From DATARH01 sp035534535 (GTDB lineage: Bacteria; Pseudomonadota; Alphaproteobacteria; ATCC43930; CGMCC-115725): a stretch of 23,153 nucleotides of DNA. The number at the start of each line of letters is the position of its first letter. Positions within the stretch are counted from its first letter, which is position 1. Under the pieces are notes generated by a model. It saw only the letters and a list, made by a program, of their open reading frames with translations. It was not told the origin of the DNA and searched no databases. Positions 21,843-23,153 of this stretch are shown here, one piece after another. The position numbers were made by a program, and so were the translations under genes. The stretch lies in assembly GCA_035534535.1 (NCBI GenBank), contig DATLRS010000008.1, positions 1 through 23,153 on the forward strand, written 5' to 3'.

Positions 21843-22088
21843 TGCAAGCGCCTCGCCGGCTTCCTCCATGACCGCGACCACCAGACCATCACGACCGACG
21901 AACTCGCCGATTTCGACGGCTCCGCCGTCACGACCGCCGATCTGCTCCGCTATCGCAACCACCTGCTCGATTTGAGAGCGCGCGGCGACAGGGAGGCAAA
22001 GACCGTCGAGGATCACGTGTCGATGCTGGCGCCGAAGCTCGACGATCTGCCCAGCGACGGCCGAGCGCTGTTCGCGCAACCTTCTTAA
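21843..22088 (+). pseudogene. Tyrosine recombinase (phage-type integrase) remnant, core-binding domain
   Basis: A plus-strand frame without a start codon reads about 81 codons with very high GC at third positions and stops at TAA 22086-22088. It contains KRLAGFLHDRD, then ITTDELADFD, AVTTADLLRYRNHLL and REAKTVEDHVSML. This is the pattern of the SAM-like core-binding domain of integrases (ITxxDLxxYRxxLLxxGxSxKTVxDxVSxL). The catalytic domain with R-H-R-Y is absent, and after VSML the sequence no longer fits. It lies about 95 bases from a tRNA-Arg gene, a classic integration site. Fragment of a lost integrative element; the call is from motif resemblance. Confidence 0.5.
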
Positions 22089-22135
22089 GATGACGACGGT
22101 ATCGCCCATGCCCGCATTTTAGGCCGCTGGCCGGG

Positions 22136-22161
22136 GCGCCACGCTTTGCTTGTGGTGGCGC
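22136..22161 (-). other. Hairpin downstream of tRNA-Arg
   Basis: GCGCCAC and GTGGCGC pair perfectly (7 bp, 12-base loop) about 23 bases beyond the 3' end of the tRNA on its own strand. It has no T-run, so it could be a processing or weak termination structure. Confidence 0.4.
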
Positions 22162-22183
22162 ATGCTACATAGTACCGGACAGT

Positions 22184-22260
22184 TGGCGTCCCCGGCAGGA
22201 CTCGAACCTGCGACCCCCGGTTTAGGAAACCGATGCTCTATCCGGCTGAGCTACGGGGAC
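22184..22260 (-). tRNA. tRNA-Arg (anticodon CCT)
   Basis: The minus strand folds as a full cloverleaf. Acceptor stem GTCCCCG pairs with CGGGGAC; the D arm is GCTC/GAGC around AGCCGGATA; the anticodon loop TTCCTAA gives CCT (reads AGG). The T arm is CGCAG-GTTCGAG-TCCTGCC type with GTTCGAGTC. The discriminator is G and CCA is encoded (22186-22184). tRNA-Arg(CCT) is often a target of integrases, and recombinase and transposase fragments lie on both sides here. No second copy of its 3' end (attachment-site duplicate) is seen inside the window. Confidence 0.96.
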
Positions 22261-22328
22261 TCAATGGGTTAGGTGGTCTTCCGTCTGGTCTATGGCTCGC
22301 TATTGGCTCGCTTTCTCGGGTTGTAGGA

Positions 22329-22342
22329 TAGCCGATCGGCTA
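22329..22342. repeat. Perfect 14-bp palindrome
   Basis: TAGCCGATCGGCTA, located between the tRNA-Arg gene and the antitoxin remnant. Near it (22292-22312) the 9-mer TGGCTCGCT is nearly repeated. Could be an operator or end of a lost element; nothing else supports a function. Confidence 0.4.
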
Positions 22343-22516
22343 GACCTCGCCTAGCGTCGCTTCTTCCTCTGCAACAGGCTCAGTGGGACGGATAGCGCTT
22401 CTGCGCCGGGACTGGCTCTCTTGGTGGCTACGGGTTCGGTCAAATGGGCCGGGGCGGGCGGGTAGGGCGCGACGCCAAGTGCTACCAAGGCGGTGCGAAG
22501 GCCCCCGCTCGCCGTC

Positions 22517-22688
22517 TTAGGCGAGGTCGGGCTCGTCCCCGTAGTCGATGGTGGGCAAGTCCCCTTCCCGCTCGATGTAGAAGCGGACTGCCTCCTGCAC
22601 TGCGACGGCTGGGCTGACGCGCTGCTCGCGGCATACCCGGGTCGAGTTCGGCCAAGTCGTCGGGTTGTAGGGCGGCGGTGATCTCCAT
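22517..22688 (-). pseudogene. Ribbon-helix-helix (CopG-type) antitoxin-like gene with a one-base frameshift
   Basis: From ATG 22688 the frame reads MEITAALQPDDLAEL. If one C in the CCCGGG run (22636-22641) is removed, it continues DRVCREQRVSPAVAVQEAVRF, then YIEREGDLPTIDYGDEPDLA and a TAA at 22519-22517. The corrected product has about 56 residues: a beta-strand, two helices and an acidic tail, as in short RHH antitoxins. A real frameshift or a sequencing error could explain it. I see no intact toxin gene next to it; the 255 bases between it and the tRNA carry no recognisable coding sequence. The protein class is judged by pattern. Confidence 0.55.
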
Positions 22689-22738
22689 ATAGGGACATTG
22701 TAGCATCGGCGCCGGGGCCTGGATTTTGGGCTAAAGGC

Positions 22739-23153
22739 TCATCCCTTTACTTCCGGTGAGATCAACATCTTGTAGGTGAGGGGTGGGTGGCCGGCGGCGA
22801 TGCCGAGCAGAGAGCGGAAGGCGGCGTGGCGGGTGCGGCGGCGGTTGAAGCGGAAGACGAACTCGTCGAGGTAGGGCCCCGGACGCAGAGGGATAAGCCT
22901 TTTCCAATGTTCGGCAGGGAAATCGTAGAAGGCGAGCAAGGCCTGGCGATCCTTACCCAGGCATTCGGCGCCCTTATCGTCTTTCAGCTCGTAGGCGGCG
23001 ATGAAGGCGTCGAGCGCGGCCTCGGCGTCCTTGCTGGTCTCGGCCATCCAGATCTCCTGCAATGACCGCTTGGCTTTGGGCTGCTGGCTCGTTGGCAGTT
23101 TATTGAGGACGTTGGCGGTCTTGTGCACCCAGCAGCGTTGCTCGCGGGTGGTC
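22739..23153 (-). pseudogene. Chimeric transposase fragment: IS256-family part fused to IS1595-family C-terminus
   Basis: The minus-strand frame is open from the window edge, so it is cut off there. It reads TTREQRCWVHKTANVLNKLP, SLQEIWMAETSKDAEAA and LLAFYDFPAEHWK, typical of IS256/mutator-type transposases just before their usual NPIEST motif. Instead of NPIEST it changes at about 22875-22900 into YLDEFVFRFNRRRTRHAAFR and SLLGIAAGHPPLTYKML, the C-terminal end of IS1595-family transposases, and then stops. The catalytic C-terminal part of IS256 and most of IS1595 are missing. One insertion sequence probably jumped into or recombined with another, followed by deletion. Inactive as it stands. 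Confidence 0.75.

Noticed and set aside
21809..21870. Possible third palindromic repeat (CGTCATCCCCGGCGCG)
   Set aside because: Only one arm is good; the inverted partner is interrupted and overlaps the integrase-like frame.
21585..22109. Minus-strand frame starting MGDTVVILRRLREQRS, first read as a small coiled-coil protein
   Set aside because: The opposite frame has higher third-position GC and fits an integrase domain better, and this frame would overlap the D-carbamoylase start by 150 bases. Not fully excluded.

Overview
The window looks like a piece of chromosome from an alphaproteobacterium of the Rhizobiales/Rhodospirillales type. The grounds are very high GC with G/C-ending codons, a SAM-II riboswitch in front of metZ (a class found mainly in Alphaproteobacteria), rhizobial-style intergenic palindromes, and gene families typical of metabolically versatile soil alphaproteobacteria. 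The species cannot be named from the sequence alone.

Layout, left to right. (1) 52-3151: a three-gene + strand operon with ATGA stop/start overlaps, encoding a tripartite ABC export pump (periplasmic adaptor, FtsX-type permease, LolD/DevA-like ATPase). (2) 3152-3758: a non-coding scar with a palindromic repeat and the broken-off end of a UspA-type stress-protein domain. (3) 3759-8232: a minus-strand sulfur-assimilation block: metZ under a promoter, SAM-II riboswitch, intrinsic terminator and RBS hairpin; an Lrp/AsnC regulator; then a degenerate SUMT-like protein co-transcribed with cysI. An AT-rich inverted repeat upstream of the cysI operon is a candidate operator. (4) 8254-18984: a loosely organised set of aromatic-compound and amide catabolism genes: amidase + AroM, HpaB-type flavin-dependent aromatic hydroxylase, VOC dioxygenase-like protein, GMC alcohol dehydrogenase, DOPA-4,5-dioxygenase-like protein, phthalate-dioxygenase-like Rieske oxygenase, DHDPS-family lyase and gentisate 1,2-dioxygenase. 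A secreted protein with eleven consecutive histidines lies inside it. (5) 19026-21735: mannose-1-phosphate guanylyltransferase (manC), a small membrane protein, and an N-carbamoyl-D-amino acid hydrolase. (6) 21843-23153: a mobile-element graveyard around tRNA-Arg(CCT): a tyrosine-recombinase remnant, a frameshifted ribbon-helix-helix antitoxin, and a transposase ORF that joins an IS256-family piece to an IS1595-family piece.

How the parts fit. The sulfur block makes sulfide (CysI) and fixes it into homocysteine (MetZ), with SAM feedback on metZ and probable Lrp-type control. Most catabolic genes have their own strong Shine-Dalgarno sequence. They lie on both strands, with no transcription regulator or transporter inside the block, so it reads as an assembled catabolic neighbourhood rather than one classic operon. 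I did not find a clear unknown defence or RNA system. The most notable items are the layered metZ leader, the putative Lrp operator, the unassigned aromatic-ring pathway, and the recombinase/tRNA/antitoxin/transposase scar.
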